Shown piece by piece: positions 22,601-34,502 of a DNA stretch of 64,000 nt. Made by a program: the position numbers and the translations under genes. The DNA comes from Symsagittifera roscoffensis. Lineage: Eukaryota > Xenacoelomorpha > Acoela > Convolutidae. The notes beneath the pieces are model-generated. The model did not search any database. It worked only from the letters and a program-made list of their open reading frames with translations, and had not been told where the DNA came from. The stretch lies in contig NC_087066.1 in the NCBI RefSeq assembly GCF_963678635.1, positions 65,629,277-65,693,276 on the forward strand, in the 5' to 3' direction. Numbering within the stretch: position 1 is the stretch's first letter; every line of letters begins with the position of its first letter.

Positions 22601-23084
22601 ATGTCATTATGCTTAGCTGCCGCATGGCAAACATGTCCCAATTTCTCAGCGTTTTTGAGATTAAAAACCGGATGATGAAGTAGTTACCATTGTGGCTCAT
22701 TCCCTGAGTCTTTAAACTCTTAATTACTGAGTTCCCGCATGAATCCTCTTTTTTAATCCCATTCTATTGTATCCTTAATCTTGTCTTCAGCGCTGTATCC
22801 TTTCGCCGTTTTCTCTCCAGATATTTCAACTGGCTTTCTGCTGATATGAAGTTAATAGAGGGTCTGAGTTTTTTATTCTTCAACAAAAGCCCTGCTTCAT
22901 ATCGTTCCTCGTCAAAAGTGGTTCTTTTTTGCATGATTCCTTCGTCCACTTTATTGGTTTTTGAGCGGCCCTTGTTTGGGCAATTGAAGGCGTTTAGCAC
23001 TTTTTGCATTTGTTTTGTCAATGGTTCGGACGTAAGGGCAAAATGCGTATAATATAAACGTAAACTTTTTAGGAAAGGGTCCAC
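19690..23084 (-). mobile_element. BEL/Pao retrotransposon pol remnant
   Basis: Minus-strand pieces follow Pao pol order. 22764-23084: pre-RT block with TTFDEERYEAGLLLK and SQLKYLERKRRKD. 22320-22690: RT with HHPVFNLKNAEKLG, KVALSADISAMFLQI and YIFGAKT. 21660-21880: RNase H with QLSIPCPKLQAALLSTRL and LWTDSVTVLHWIHSA. 20530-20750: integrase linker with KKEAFQKKLSLLSSNK. 20090-20330: integrase core with CVTTSAVRTDLE and, one frame over, LSIIWSD. 19690-19930: DUF5641-like tail with ITPVSSDPTANNHFLLGQ and WTY*PRDHVP. Stops and frameshifts are scattered through every block, so this is a dead copy. No LTRs were identified. Confidence 0.87.
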
Positions 23085-26000
23085 CTGTTGTTCCTTACAT
23101 AAAGGTTTCTAATTAAATTTTCAAGACGACTAAAAGCCTGGACGACTTTGTCGACACTTTGATTAACATTTTTGTTGATTGTAATTAACATTTGAACCGA
23201 CCCCATGCTTCTGGGTGCATGATTCCCAGTATCACTCATTTTCACTTGCCCAATTGACTGCATTTCGAGCCTCTCCGAAAAATTTTTTTGTCAATACTCA
23301 ATACAGGAAGCAGTCAACACATTGTCGCAAAAGGAGACAGTTTCTCTGCCAATACTTCGGTTTGAAGATGACATAGCTGAAGAAGCCTTCAAATTTGGTG
23401 TTGACTGGTCCTTCGTTGGTTTCGTTTGACACCCCCCCCCCCTGATGTTTCTTTGATGCACGAATCGATTAAAAAGATTTGCTCGAATGGTCTCTTTTGT
23501 TTGATTTTCCGAGCAATTTGAGGTCCAATTTTTTCATCGCGGTTTTCAGTTTTGCTTTGTGTTTCATTTCTCTAATTCTTCCCTAATCTTATGTTGTTAA
23601 GCATCAAATTATTCGATATCGATCTTTTTTGCCGCTCTCGTTTGCATTTTAAGCTTTTAAATGTTTCAACTTTTTTACTGCTTCTAATGTACGTCTTCTT
23701 CTCTATGGTTGAAAACTTACTAGAAAACACAGAAGGCGTTGTGAGCTTGCTTTTGACTCGGCACGCCCTTCGTATTGTAGTGAATTTATTGGAAGGTTAA
23801 CTTTAGTAGATTTTGTGGGGGTTGGTAGTGTCGACTCTCCTACTAGCAATGCATGAGCACCTTCCCAGTTGTCGCTTTCGGCTGATCATCAGATCCATGG
23901 TAACAAATTTGTTTCACTTCAGCTGGTGCATCTTCTGCTTGACTCACCAAAGTGTCTGATGGTTCATGAGTTTAATGTGGGATGTCTGGCTCTTCGTCTG
24001 TCGATAACACCTTTGCTTCAAGCCCGGAAGCTCGGCGGCTTGTATTCTTTTCATATATATCGGTCATTTTGTCAGCAAAATGGCCATTTTTTTGCTTTTT
24101 GGCTGCTCTTATTTCAACCTATAGAGCGCCTTAATTAACAATTTGCGTTGGTTATGCGCAGTTTGAAGCTCATCTGCGATTTGCTCGTTGTTTTCTCTTG
24201 AAACTTTGACTCTTGTTTACGCGCCTCATCTTTAACCAAATCTTCAATGGAAGACTGCAAGCAAGCAAGCACTACTCTTGCCAACTTGGTGTTATTATTC
24301 TCTAATCTTGTTTCTCTGATAATCATCTCTATCTTAGACAAACTGCATACCACTATGTCCCTATCGCAAAATGTTGTCAAGATTTATTCGAGTTTTTTTC
24401 GTAGTTTCCTTCGACTCCGCTTGATATTGCGTTTTGAGATGATTCAATATTTTTTTTATGAGTTCTGCAAAACTTCAAAGTTGATGAGATGATGCAGTAG
24501 GACGCTAGCTCGCGCAATTTGATTCGTTCTACAAGTGCACTCCCTGTGACTTTTCAAATTGATAAGATATTGTTATCCTTTCGTTTATGAGGGTTTCTAG
24601 ATTCCTCATGTGAGTGGTCAACGCAGACTCAACTATTGACTTCTTAATGAATTTCTTGATGTTCGACGAAGCAATTTTTGTCGTCATTTGAGAAAAACTA
24701 AGCCAAGCAAAACATAACAAAAGGAACTGTCCGGGTTGACAGACCAAAATAAAGGCTGCTAATTTTGAACATTTTGAACGAGCGTGTCGCCAGCCTTGAT
24801 CCGCTCAATTTTTTTAAAATTTTTTTTTGACAAACTTTTCCCAAATATTACAAAAATGCCCAATAATGTTTTAAAGGACGGTAACCACACAATGTTGATC
24901 TGAACTCAAGGAGAGGCCTATCCGATTGCTGAATTCGATTGCTCAATTTAAGTTCTTGTCTTACTATTAAGGCTGGTTCTTGAGTAGGAATAGCACTATT
25001 TTATACACAAAAGAATTAGAAACTAGTGCGATTTTTGGTCACTTTTAACATCACAAACATGGGAAAAATATGCTTAAAAAATTGTTTTACTAACTTTTAA
25101 AGAGTTTAGCTCGAACAAACATAATACATCGCATCAATTAAGGCTAAACATGATTAGCTAGATGCTTAACATTTTTGGGGCCACAAGTTTGCTCGCAGCG
25201 GAAACATTTTCCATTATCAGACAAAATTTAAAGTGTACCAACTTTTTCTTTTAATTATCAACTAAAAATAACCGGATTTTTGGCATAAGAATATGGGTCA
25301 ATAAAGCAAAATTTGAAGTTGATTGATTGAATTGTAAGATAAATCTGACTTGGATTTCGTACAAATTATGAATTAAACTTTCATAAGATTTAGCGATTCC
25401 AGTTTCTTCACTAGTGCCAACACCAGTGCTTCAACTTTTTTTGGTAGCCTTTCGTTGAAATCCAGCAATATGGCGTGCCCCACATTAAGCTTAACCATAT
25501 GAAGCGACGAAGACTCTCTTATGATTTGCGTTAACTCATCAAAAATTAAGCTAAAGGACGGCCCAGTAACAAGATGATGTACAAGATACAGGTTGTGATG
25601 GAAATGACGAAGGCGTGTAAATTGAGGAGCCTGCACTTTTTATGCTTGCCTAGAAGGACAGAAAAAACAATAACGTATGACTGTGTGTTGAGAGGATGTG
25701 TTCTGAACAAAAAAACTAGATCTGGAGCAGACATGTTCTCTAATTTCATGTGATTCTGATGAAGAGCTAAGAACATAATTTGGACACTATGCTCAGTTTT
25801 AATTGCAATTGCGTTTGCAAACGGGATACTTATTTTTCTCGATATCGGCCCCACAAGAACGGCGAATCTAACGGTGTAGTTTGATTGAAGAACCTGTATG
25901 GAGATAGCTGTAGAACGATCTGATATATAAGTCTGCTGGCAACAGACAAACAGATGGGTCTATGCGTATGAATAACATAAATGTGTGCAAAATTACTCAA

Positions 26001-26483
26001 ACTAGGGGTGCCTTACTGCCTTTTACTGTAATGGAGGGCACGAAAAAGGAATCGGCCGCATTTGGGTCAATCGTGCTATTTGCTGGGACTAGATGACAAT
26101 TGAAGATGACCATTTTCACCCAAAGGAAGTTTAACAATGCTTTAGGGCACACTAAACGGTGTTCTCTTTTCTGTTGAATGAACATTTTTATCTTGTCGTA
26201 TTTCTCTTAACCAAGATTCTGTTCGTTCAGCAAATCTGGAGTCGGTCTAGAAGTCTCTTTTTTTCAAACTCACTTTAGGCGATCTTGGTTTAGGCAATTT
26301 TCTGATTTTATCCTTTTCTAGTTTTTCCGCTTTCAGTTTCTCGAGCCAATATGAGGCCTTGTATTTTCTCTGGACTTCTTCAAGGCGGAGAGTTGCCAAT
26401 GCATAATCACAGCGGCGTTTTCTGGAGGAAATTGGAGCCAACATCGTTTTCATCTGCAGAAGTCTACTCGATTGCGGGACCAA
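23085..26483 (-). mobile_element. Possible BEL/Pao gag/protease region, decayed
   Basis: This lies directly upstream, on the same strand, of the Pao pol remnant, and the combined ~6.8 kb is about the size of a Pao element. Coding-like pieces include 26247-26483 (a basic, helical segment with LATLRLEEVQRKYKASYWLE), 24135-24380, 24529-24747 and 23069-23263 (VVQAFSRLENLIRN). Their charged helical texture suits a gag, but no CCHC zinc knuckle or protease DTG/DSG motif was found. Part of it (25373-25854) may be a different, unrelated gene fragment. Confidence 0.35.
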
Positions 26484-26489
26484 TGACCG

Positions 26490-28480
26490 ATGGAAAGATG
26501 GCGAAATCTGTATTTGAGCATCTTGCGACAGCGGTGCTAACTTTCAGCATTCGCAATACGAGTTAGCTTTTTTAACCAATTAGTGTTAGTTTTCATTGAA
26601 AAAATTCTACTATATCTCAAACTCTGGCAATAATAACTGCTTGTGTTCAGTTGTTCTTGCCAAAGCCAGTAGCTCCTTTTCACGCACTTTTTTTGACTAA
26701 TTAATGAATATTTTTACCTAATTTTTTATTTTAACAGGTCTCTCACAATCGCTAGCTTGACTGCATTTTTATAATTTTTGAAAAAAAAATTTGTTGCTTG
26801 TTTCTATCGTTGAACAGCTGTGTAGCTGTTGTTTGAGAATTCTCACTCGTATTTAGATTGTTAGACAGGATTACAATCAGTAATGGGAAACCGAATAACT
26901 AAGATGCGGCAAAGCCTATGTACCTTTTTGAATGAAATTTTTATTCTTATGCTTTCAAATGGATAAATGAGAGAGCTAAAACCGAGCAAAAACCATGTGA
27001 AACCGCGCAGACTCAACTATAACCCTAGGAGTATAAACGAGCTTACGAAACTCTCGACACGGTCCACATGTTGGACAATATTTGATTACTGAAAGAACAG
27101 GAAAAACCCGAATACGCTGGTCTATCCCATCAAGTTTGCCTTTCAAATTTTTCAAAATTTTGTCAGATTTGTCAATGCTTCATTTTTCGATCAAAAAACT
27201 TTGAAATAAACTCAATCGTGCAAGATTAGATTTTTCATGTAATTTGATAACCAATATAATTTTAGTCAGAAAAAGTGACAATACCTCTTGAAAAAAAACT
27301 GGTAACTTAGAATCTTAAGTTAGAAACTTAGAAACTTAGAAATTCAGCCGAACCTTGTAGGAAAAAATGCTCTATTTTAACTAAATAGAAACCACCAGAG
27401 TCCAAAAAACTGTCATTTGATCTCATCAAAGCCAAATTGAATTAGAAGGTGATTTTTTCTCTCTCTTTCTAGAAAAAACTTTCATTGCTGAACAAAATAA
27501 AAATGAGATTTTGCCAGCTTTTCTGTGGAAAACTAACTCTTTTGCGAACTTTCTTTTCCAAAGTTTTGGATATATGCAAAAAAAGGCATGCATATATTCA
27601 TAATTAGTCATAGACCATGTTTTATTTTCACATCTCTACAGGATTGAGTTGATCGTTTTTGCACTATCGACAGCAATTCAGTGGAAAAACATGAGACTAG
27701 AGTTGTTGTTGAATTTCCATCGGATTGTGTTACAGGAGCGATTATCTTGTTCAAAAGACTGGCTTGCAGCATGTTCTCAATTTCGGAGAAATTGCTATAA
27801 TAGCTAAATTTTCAAAATCTTGAAGAAAATTTTTAAAACACAGTAACCCTTTAAAGGCTTTCTTTCAAAAGCCATAAAAATTCTACCAAAACTCAGAAAA
27901 TTTGACAAAGTTTGAGAGCGAAAAGAAATTTTATAGGCCTTATTACATGCAGTTTTTATTTTTTTAACAGAAAGGTATTTGATCCTAATATACAAAACGT
28001 ATAATAAATTTTCTTTCATTTTTCCTTGTGAATTTTGAATCAATTGAAAACCGTAGTAATTTCTGATAACTTCAGACTCAAGTATACTGGGTTAAATTCA
28101 GCTGATCAAAATCCTCTTCCACCAAATTGCTCCTGGGCAGATATTCAAGAAAAGATTGTGAACAAACGATAGTGAAGAGCAATAAATGACGATTTCTCAA
28201 ATGACCAAAAAAGAAATCCCAAACAATCGACTAAAATTTTGATTTTACACTAATGATAAATTGCCGATTCTGATGAAACCCACCAATTTGAAGAAATGAA
28301 CCACCATGAGACTTCTTGTTTTTTTTGTGTCTAATAACAAGGTTTTTATTACATGAGAATATCTATGCTTCATCTTAAGACTTTGCCATTTAAGGAACTG
28401 AAAGACTGAAACCTGAAACATCACAATAAATGGTTAGCTGACATATGGGGGAAAATAATACGTATCGATATCTATACAAA
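26490..28480. other. AT-rich spacer, no gene seen
   Basis: Homopolymer-rich sequence. No frame with protein-like composition and no element ends were supported. Confidence 0.4.
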
Positions 28481-28485
28481 CAAAA

Positions 28486-28967
28486 CAGCTCGTATATCAG
28501 GGAAAAGTCCTGAAGGTTCCGGCTACCCTCTATCGTCGATCACAAGCTCATTAGTTTTTACAAAAAACTTTCGAAGAACTTCAATGTGAAAATTTAAGTA
28601 TTTTCAAAAAAAACTTTGATACATTAATTTTAAACCCCGAAAGCTATAAAAAGACAGAATGAAATGTTTAGCGGATGTTAACGTATTAAGAAGAGCAAAT
28701 TGTTTTGCTTAAGTCAGTTTGGAAAGATGTGTTTTTCCGCTGGCGATTTAATAGAAAGAAATATTTCGTGCTTTTATTATACCAATTTGAACTAAAGTCG
28801 TCAAAGTCCCAAATTCACACCATTATAGCTTTGGAAAAAACAATCACAGGTGAAATATCTTTTTAAATTTGAGCTCGAGATAACAAATCTCTTAGAGTAG
28901 TTAAAATTTGAGTGAATACAAAAACTCCCAAGCATAAATGTTCCGCACTTTCAGCGAAAGTCGGAAA
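28486..28967 (-). mobile_element. Dual-stem-loop element copy, diverged
   Basis: It begins (as the reversed 3' end) AGCTCGTATATCAGGG, with the stem-loop partner TCCTGA, then GTTCCGGCTACC. It ends GCACTTTCAGCGAAAGTCGG, the reversed 5' stem-loop (GAAAG pairing with CTTTC). Internal landmarks such as GTGAAATATCTTTTTAAATT are kept. Confidence 0.75.
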
Positions 28968-29299
28968 AAAAATTTGCTATCTTAAAAAAATGAGCCTGAA
29001 GCACGTGATGATGAAGCCTAACTGAAATCATGGGGAACAATTAAATGAATTAAAGTCGGCTTCGCATTTATTGATCGGCTCCGACAGTAGAAATGTTGAA
29101 ATAAACAGAAAACGATGTGGGTGAAATTTGGAACTATTTGGAACGATACCTGGTTTTTAGCTCAAAAAATTTTTTTTGCTCATCTGTCATGCTGATTTTT
29201 TCAGAAACAAGCATAGAAAACAAATTTTGGACCAACATCAATATATAAGACCAGCTATTTTTTTAAAAAGATAGTCAGATAACGTGGAAAGGTGAAATC

Positions 29300-29527
29300 C
29301 AGGGGCGGATTTAGGGGGGGATTTGCTGGGGTATGGACGTTCGTTTTCAGGGATTCGACCCCATGCCGACCCAAAGGGTCTCCCTTTTGCACTATTTTGA
29401 GATATCCACTTTTGCTGACGGACCCTAAAAGTTTTTTTAAAAGGCGCCTTCGGCACCAATATGTACAAATTTTGAGGAGGGAGCGTTTTTGCTAGGTTTT
29501 TTTTTCATAATTTGCCTTCGGCCTCTG
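29300..29527. mobile_element. Internally deleted CAGGGGCGG MITE, perfect TSD
   Basis: The left end is CAGGGGCGGATTTAGG. The left half matches the 370-bp copy (GACCCAAAGGGTCTCCCTTT-like, TTTTGAGATATCCACTTTTG). The right half is shortened to a 228-bp element ending GGCCTCTG. GTGAAATC flanks both ends exactly (29292-29299 and 29528-29535). Confidence 0.9.
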
Positions 29528-29996
29528 GTGAAATCCATTGAGTTGCCTACGAGAACGTTCCAGCACCAAGAACAGCTCTCCGTACGACAGATTCTTCTAC
29601 AAAATTTGATTAACAATCATAGATATTTCAATCAAGCATTTTAAAAGCGTGGCGAGAAAGTGGCAGAAAGGTGAAGAAAATCAATCATTACAGCAATTAA
29701 TAACATAAAATTGTACCTTTTCAGTATGTGGTCAGCTGGTTTATTCAGATACTGTTTATACATGGCTTCAAAATCCAAAAAACTCAGAACACTATGTGAA
29801 AACCTGTAGATGACTCAAAGCAGTTTTCAGTACCTCTCCAAGTTTAGTCAAAATATCGATTATACAGCTAGAATTCGAATAGCAGTACAACTATCTTTCA
29901 ATGAACAAAACAATTGGGCTCATCCCCCCCCCCCAAATACAAAAAAAACACAGTGTGTGGGGGCGCTATCAACAATTTCTTTGTAACTAGGCTAAA

Positions 29997-30320
29997 ACTA
30001 TAATGGGAAAAAGACCTGAATGTTCCGACTGCCCCTTAATCGGAATCGAATAGCTTTTGGTGAAAATGTTTTAGGAAACCATAAACTTTTGACAAGAGCA
30101 CCATCAAGCGTGTTGGAACAAATTTGTAGTGCGGGATTTTCCTTCCTTAAAAAAAATCGCGATAGTGGATAAAATAAACTTTTCACAGCGCGCATAAATT
30201 AGTCCAGCATAGCCAAACTATCAATTTCAAACCCTCAGATATTAACAAAAAATAATCGAAGGCAAAATATCTTTTTACTGCAAAAAGTCGATATTTTCAA
30301 AGGGATATAAAAACGTTTTT
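29997..30320 (-). mobile_element. Partial dual-stem-loop element, second subfamily
   Basis: It carries CCTGAATGTTCCGACTGCCC, AATCGAATAGCTTTTGG and AAAATAATCGAAGGCAAAAT, shared with the 49148-49640 subfamily in reverse. The terminal stem-loop is only half present and the 5' end is missing. Confidence 0.6.
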
Positions 30321-30329
30321 GGTAAAAAC

Positions 30330-31320
30330 TATTATTTTGAGTGTCGAAAATTGACTAAGGAATGAACTGGCTTTTTTCTACTACCTCTGTACCAGTTTTG
30401 GAAAGCTTCTTTAACTTTGTCACAAGACAATGAATTGTGGCATTTGCCTATGTTACATTTGCCTATATTTGACTAATGTTTTGGCTGTGTGTCGATTGCC
30501 TTGATGTACGTTCCGATTTTCTCGAACTTTTCGAGCTTCATATTTTAAAAAAGTAGATTCAAACGAAAGTAATGTTTGCTGCATGCTTTCCAAATGATTT
30601 TCCGTGCCGATAGGATCTCGGATTTGCCATTTTTTTTACTTCACAGAGCAAATGAACGATTTTTTTGTCCCATTTTGTCGTTTTCTCTGCACCTGTTCAA
30701 AGTAAAGAATTAAAATTTCAAATAATGAAAATGCTTCACAGTTGCGTTTCTTAGAGCTAAAAGAATGACACAAAAAAATGAAAGATTTACTTAGTCCGGC
30801 GTCAACAAACAGTCGTTTGTTGACGAAAGTCCCTAGGCGCTTTTACCAGAAAATTGAGCCTTTATTTGACGTTGGACCGAAAAACGTCTCTGTCTGTCGT
30901 TTTTCTGAGACAAAAAGAGTTGATTAGCTTATCAGCTTCACAAAAAACCAACCTGAGCTCCAAATTTGAGTTTCCTCGCGTTGTATGAGAGTACGCTTCC
31001 ACAACAAGAAAACTTTTGTTAATTGCTATGATATACTGGCTTTTTTACGGCATCAATACAAAATTTCTCAAAAAATGCTCAACCTAGCTCCAACGTCCTC
31101 AAGAATTCATTATCTAGCCTTTTATAAAAAAAAAATCATTATCATGTTTCAAAATTGTGAGCCTTAATTTTATTTAATGCAGCAAAAAAGATAAAAACGT
31201 GAGGAAAAATTTGATCATTTTGCGATCCGTTCGATGCCTTATTTATCGTTCCATGCTGTGCATTTTTTTAAATAAATATGGTTGAAAAGTATTTATTACT
31301 AACCAATCATATCCCCCACT
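30330..31320. other. Spacer with one perfect short hairpin
   Basis: No gene is supported. At 30800-30825 the string CGTCAACAAAC is followed after a 4-nt loop (AGTC) by its exact reverse complement. Confidence 0.5.
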
Positions 31321-31326
31321 TATTAT

Positions 31327-31865
31327 TGATCCGACTTTCGATACGAAAGTAACGGAATATTTGTGCTCGGGGTGGGTTTTTTTTTCTTCAGACAAATTTC
31401 GACTTTTTAACTAGCCATTTTTGACGGAATTTTTTTTATATCACTCGAAAGGTATTGTTGTCCTGAGCTTAAATTTGAAAAGATATTTCACCTGTGATCA
31501 TTTTGCGTAAAGTTATGAGGGTTTAAAGATTGCCATTTTGGCCATTTTGACCAATTTGGGACAATTAACGCACGATATCATTCGCGCTATTAACTCGTAA
31601 GCGGAGATTTAATCCGTCTTATAAATCGTTCCAAATTGGTTGAAGGAAGATTATTTGCCATAATTGATTTGTTACAAGGAACGAAATCTATCTTTTTGTA
31701 CTTTATATGGCGTGTGGGGGGATAATTTTTATAAAAAATTTCAAATTAAAAAAAAAATTTTCATTTTATTTTATTTCTTTTAATTTTTTATGCTATTACT
31801 GCTGCTCCATAAACCTTAAAAGGCAGTCGGAACATTCAGGGCTTCGCCCTGATACAAGCAGTCTG
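31327..31865 (+). mobile_element. Near-complete dual-stem-loop element (type copy)
   Basis: The 5' end is TGATCCGACTTTCG-ATA-CGAAAG, a 6-bp stem-loop, followed by TTGTGCTCGG. The 3' end is GGCAGTCGGAACATTCAGGG, then CTTCGCCCTG (stem-loop CAGGGC/GCCCTG), then ATACAAGCAGTCTG. TCCGACT at the 5' end is repeated inverted as AGTCGGA before the 3' stem-loop. GCTCG is repeated inverted as (C)GAGC after the loop in most copies. Length is ~539 bp, without coding capacity. Confidence 0.87.
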
Positions 31866-31959
31866 TTCATATTTATAACTGTAATTTTTGGCTGCTTACA
31901 ATCAGAGCACTTTTAGAGAATACCAAATAAAATTGATCTCCAACTAATCGCTTTCCCTG

Positions 31960-32095
31960 TCTTTATCGGGATCTATTGAGTCTTAAAAAGTAAGACTAAG
32001 ACTATGATCAGTTGCACGAAACTATCCGGCCGAAAATTAGGTAGCGTGGAGAACAGACAGTGTACTTTATCTGAAATTACCCTATGAGGTAGTCC
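31960..32095 (+). repeat. Unclassified interspersed repeat, copy 1
   Basis: ATCTATTGAG, GTAAGACTAAGACTATGATC, AGTTGCACGAAACTATCCGG and CCGAAAATTAGGTAGCGTG recur in order, with substitutions, in reverse complement at 51165-51330. The two copies define a repeat of about 130 bp. Its class is unknown. Confidence 0.7.
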
Positions 32096-32255
32096 AACTA
32101 GAAAATTTTCTCGTTAAAATCAAAAAGTTTCGAGTTTTTATCAAGTAACTGTAGCTATCAGAAGCACCAAAATTTGAACCGTTGTTTTCTCTTAAGGAGA
32201 AATTTTTAAAAAATTAAAGGCAAAAAGAGTTGCCAACCTGTTAAAGAGATGCCAA

Positions 32256-32306
32256 CCGTTACCAACCTGTAAATTTTAGTTTTTTAAAATTACAGGTTGG
32301 TAACGG
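32256..32306. repeat. Long hairpin, 17-bp perfect stem plus extension
   Basis: CCGTTACCAACCTGTAA at 32256-32272 is exactly complementary to 32290-32306. The loop itself pairs further (ATTTTA with TAAAAT around a T-run), with one bulged A. A direct partial copy of the arm (TTGCCAACCTGTTAA) lies just upstream at 32230. Confidence 0.88.
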
Positions 32307-32309
32307 GCG

Positions 32310-33240
32310 ACGCCAATAAGAGAGGGTACAGGTTTACTTCAAGTTAATGAAGAATGATTGAGAAAATGTCAAACTGGATTTGTTAATGAATATCGGAAGA
32401 AGCCGATTTTTTTTGGCAGTGGATAGTATTAATTTCCTGAATAGGCATTCATGAATTAGCGATTTCTTTTAAATTGGTCCACTTCAAAGTAACAAGCAAA
32501 ATGTAAAAGCAATTACTATTTAATGCCATTCTTATATTAGCTGATCTATATTTAAATCTGTCCTTTTAACAATAAAACACTCTGAAAATAACTTTCACAT
32601 TAGCTCCTTCTGTTATTTAAAATAGGGGTTTTATGGAGAAATTTTGTTTCTTTTTTGAATTAAGAGCGCGAATCTTTTTTACAGGCACTGAAAAGAAGAG
32701 TAAGCTGAAACCCCATTGGCCAATGACGCAAAATACCTTTCATTTTAAATTGTGCTGAAAATCAAATTAGGACAATTTTTCAAAATAGAAATCGGCGTTC
32801 AAAATTTTCAAAAGCTCATTATTACATTTTCACCGCAAAGTCACGTATACTTTTTAATATATGGCACTTATTCTTACCTGCCGTTTTTTGTAATAAGTAC
32901 TTTTTATGTGCTCTGATATCAGATTGATGCAAGAAAATTGAAACAGATTATATTCTGTTTCATCTGTGTTGTTTATTATTTAGAAGTTTGAAACAAGCGA
33001 GCTGCTTGCTGCAATTAATCATTAACAAAAGTGACTGCTTTGATGATAGCAAAATTGGAAAACATAATTTTGATCACTTTCCCTGTGAATTGCTCATTAT
33101 TTTATTTGGAAAACTCGAAAAAGTTCCTTTTATTTTTTTTTCTCTTTTTGCAATCGAGTGGCTTTGAAATTCTCCAGCTAAAAATTGTTGTTTATTTTCA
33201 TTATTAACACAGACTATAACAATATCTGAGGATCGTCTTT
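32310..33240. other. AT-rich upstream region of the GPCR exon
   Basis: No separate gene is seen. An acceptor-like CATTATTAACACAG ends at about 33213, so the GPCR exon may be preceded by a non-coding 5' exon. No clear core promoter is visible. Confidence 0.35.
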
Positions 33241-33246
33241 CTTAAA

Positions 33247-33565
33247 ATGGATGATATTTATTCCAGTACTATTTTCGCTAACTCCACCTCCTCACTTGAC
33301 TTCGGGGAAGGGGCACAGATGGGTGAGTTGGGTGGGGACGAAGGAGTAGGAGGGATGGGAGGAGGTGGGGACTTGGATTGGTTCCATTTCTTGTTCGAAG
33401 TGTTCCTCATCTTCATATGTGTGGTGACTACTCTGTTGAATCTGGTGCTGATGGTGGCCATCGCCACCCAATCGGCAACAGACAGTCGGTCCCAGTCCAC
33501 CCCCAACTATGCATACCTGATCGCACTCAATCTCACCATCATCAACTTCCTCGTCGGCGTCTGCG
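33247..33565 (+). CDS. Class A GPCR-like first coding exon (partial)
   Basis: The exon encodes about 106 residues from an ATG in good context (AAAATGG) to a GT donor (CTGCG|GTTAGT, phase 1); read-through would hit a stop at once. Residues 1-43 are an extracellular-type N-terminus with an N-glycosylation site (NSTS, residue 12) and a Gly-rich acidic stretch (GGDEGVGGMGGGGD). TM1 spans ~45-73 with the conserved Asn (TTLLNLVLMVA). TM2 starts at ~87 (NYAYLIALNLTIINFLVG). In TM2 the usual Asp (position 2.50) is Asn. The rest of the receptor (TM3 with DRY, and so on) is not visible downstream, so it lies beyond a long intron or is lost. Ligand class cannot be assigned. Confidence 0.75.
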
Positions 33566-33733
33566 GTTAGTATCAGCTGTCATCAGTAAATTATAAATAG
33601 CTTCACACCTAAATAACACAACAGAGTTATTGTGTTTTTACAAATATCACTTCCAAGCCTGAGGCAATGATTTTAGACCGTATTGCATAGCTGCAAACGT
33701 CTCTAATTGTCAGAAAAACAAGTATCCTTTAAG

Positions 33734-34075
33734 CAGGGCAGATTTAGGGGAAAGCGGTCGTGAAAGCGTCCCCCTGCCCTCTGAGGTTCAACCAAAAGGA
33801 CCCCATTTGTTACTTCTTCACGACATCCATTTTCGGCCGACCAACTGTTGAATGTTTCTAAAGACGCCATTGGCGCCAATGCATAGAAATTTTGAGATGG
33901 AGCGCGGGCGAAAACATTGCAATTTTGCGGTCAAAACTTTCGCTGAAGTGACCAAATTTTTGACCAAAAATTTCGAGGAGTACCTTCAATAAAGTGAGGT
34001 CCTCATGGTGTTTTTGGAGAGCTCGGCAAAATCCAAGATGAGCTTTTTTTTTTCAAATTTCTCCTGCAGCTGATA
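33734..34075. mobile_element. Diverged CAGGGGCGG hAT-type MITE in GPCR intron
   Basis: CAGGGCAGATTTAGGGG at the left, then family landmarks (CGACATCCATTTTCGGCCGA, GCCATTGGCGCCAATGC, GGAGCGCGGGCGAAAA) in order. The right terminus is not clear. It sits about 170 bp past the GPCR exon donor. Confidence 0.65.
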
Positions 34076-34213
34076 CAATGACACCAACGTTTCAAACACT
34101 TATATCATAGTCTTTGGTCTTCTGTTTGATCCGACCACCGGAGGTGTGCAGCAACTTTGAATTCAGGTGTTTTTTTTTCACGCTAGGCCAGGTATGGCAA
34201 ATAAATACAGATA

Positions 34214-34502
34214 GGGGATCAAGTTAAGATTCTCCACCCCAGCATTTAATTTGGATTACATTTGCAGCTCTTTTCCCCCTCTTCCGACCTTCCAAATTTC
34301 AATTAGAAAAAAATTAGTTGTTGCTCTGGCTGAAAGTGCAATTTTACGATGTACTGTTTAAAGAACAAATATGTTTGCAATATTTTGTTCACCATACCAA
34401 GTTTCATTGCCTAAATTGTTGGCTGAAAGTTCAAACTCAAAACCAAGTTAACATCCTCAAACCCTAAACAGATATGGGGGTCGGAGAATGTTGACTTGCC
34501 GA
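34214..34502. mobile_element. MITE of the GGATCAAGTTAACATC family
   Basis: The left end is GGATCAAGTTAAGATTCTCC and the right end, inverted, GGAGAATGTTGACTTG; the shared CCCAGCATTTAATT also occurs in the 16138 copy. Internal pieces include AACCAAGTTAACATCCTC at about 34440. No exact 8-bp duplication is visible. Confidence 0.55.

Noticed and set aside
25373-25854. Minus-strand gene with C-terminus LVLALVKKLESLNLMKV
   Set aside because: Three overlapping open frames compete and no consistent splice phase could be chosen; left inside the possible BEL/Pao upstream region.
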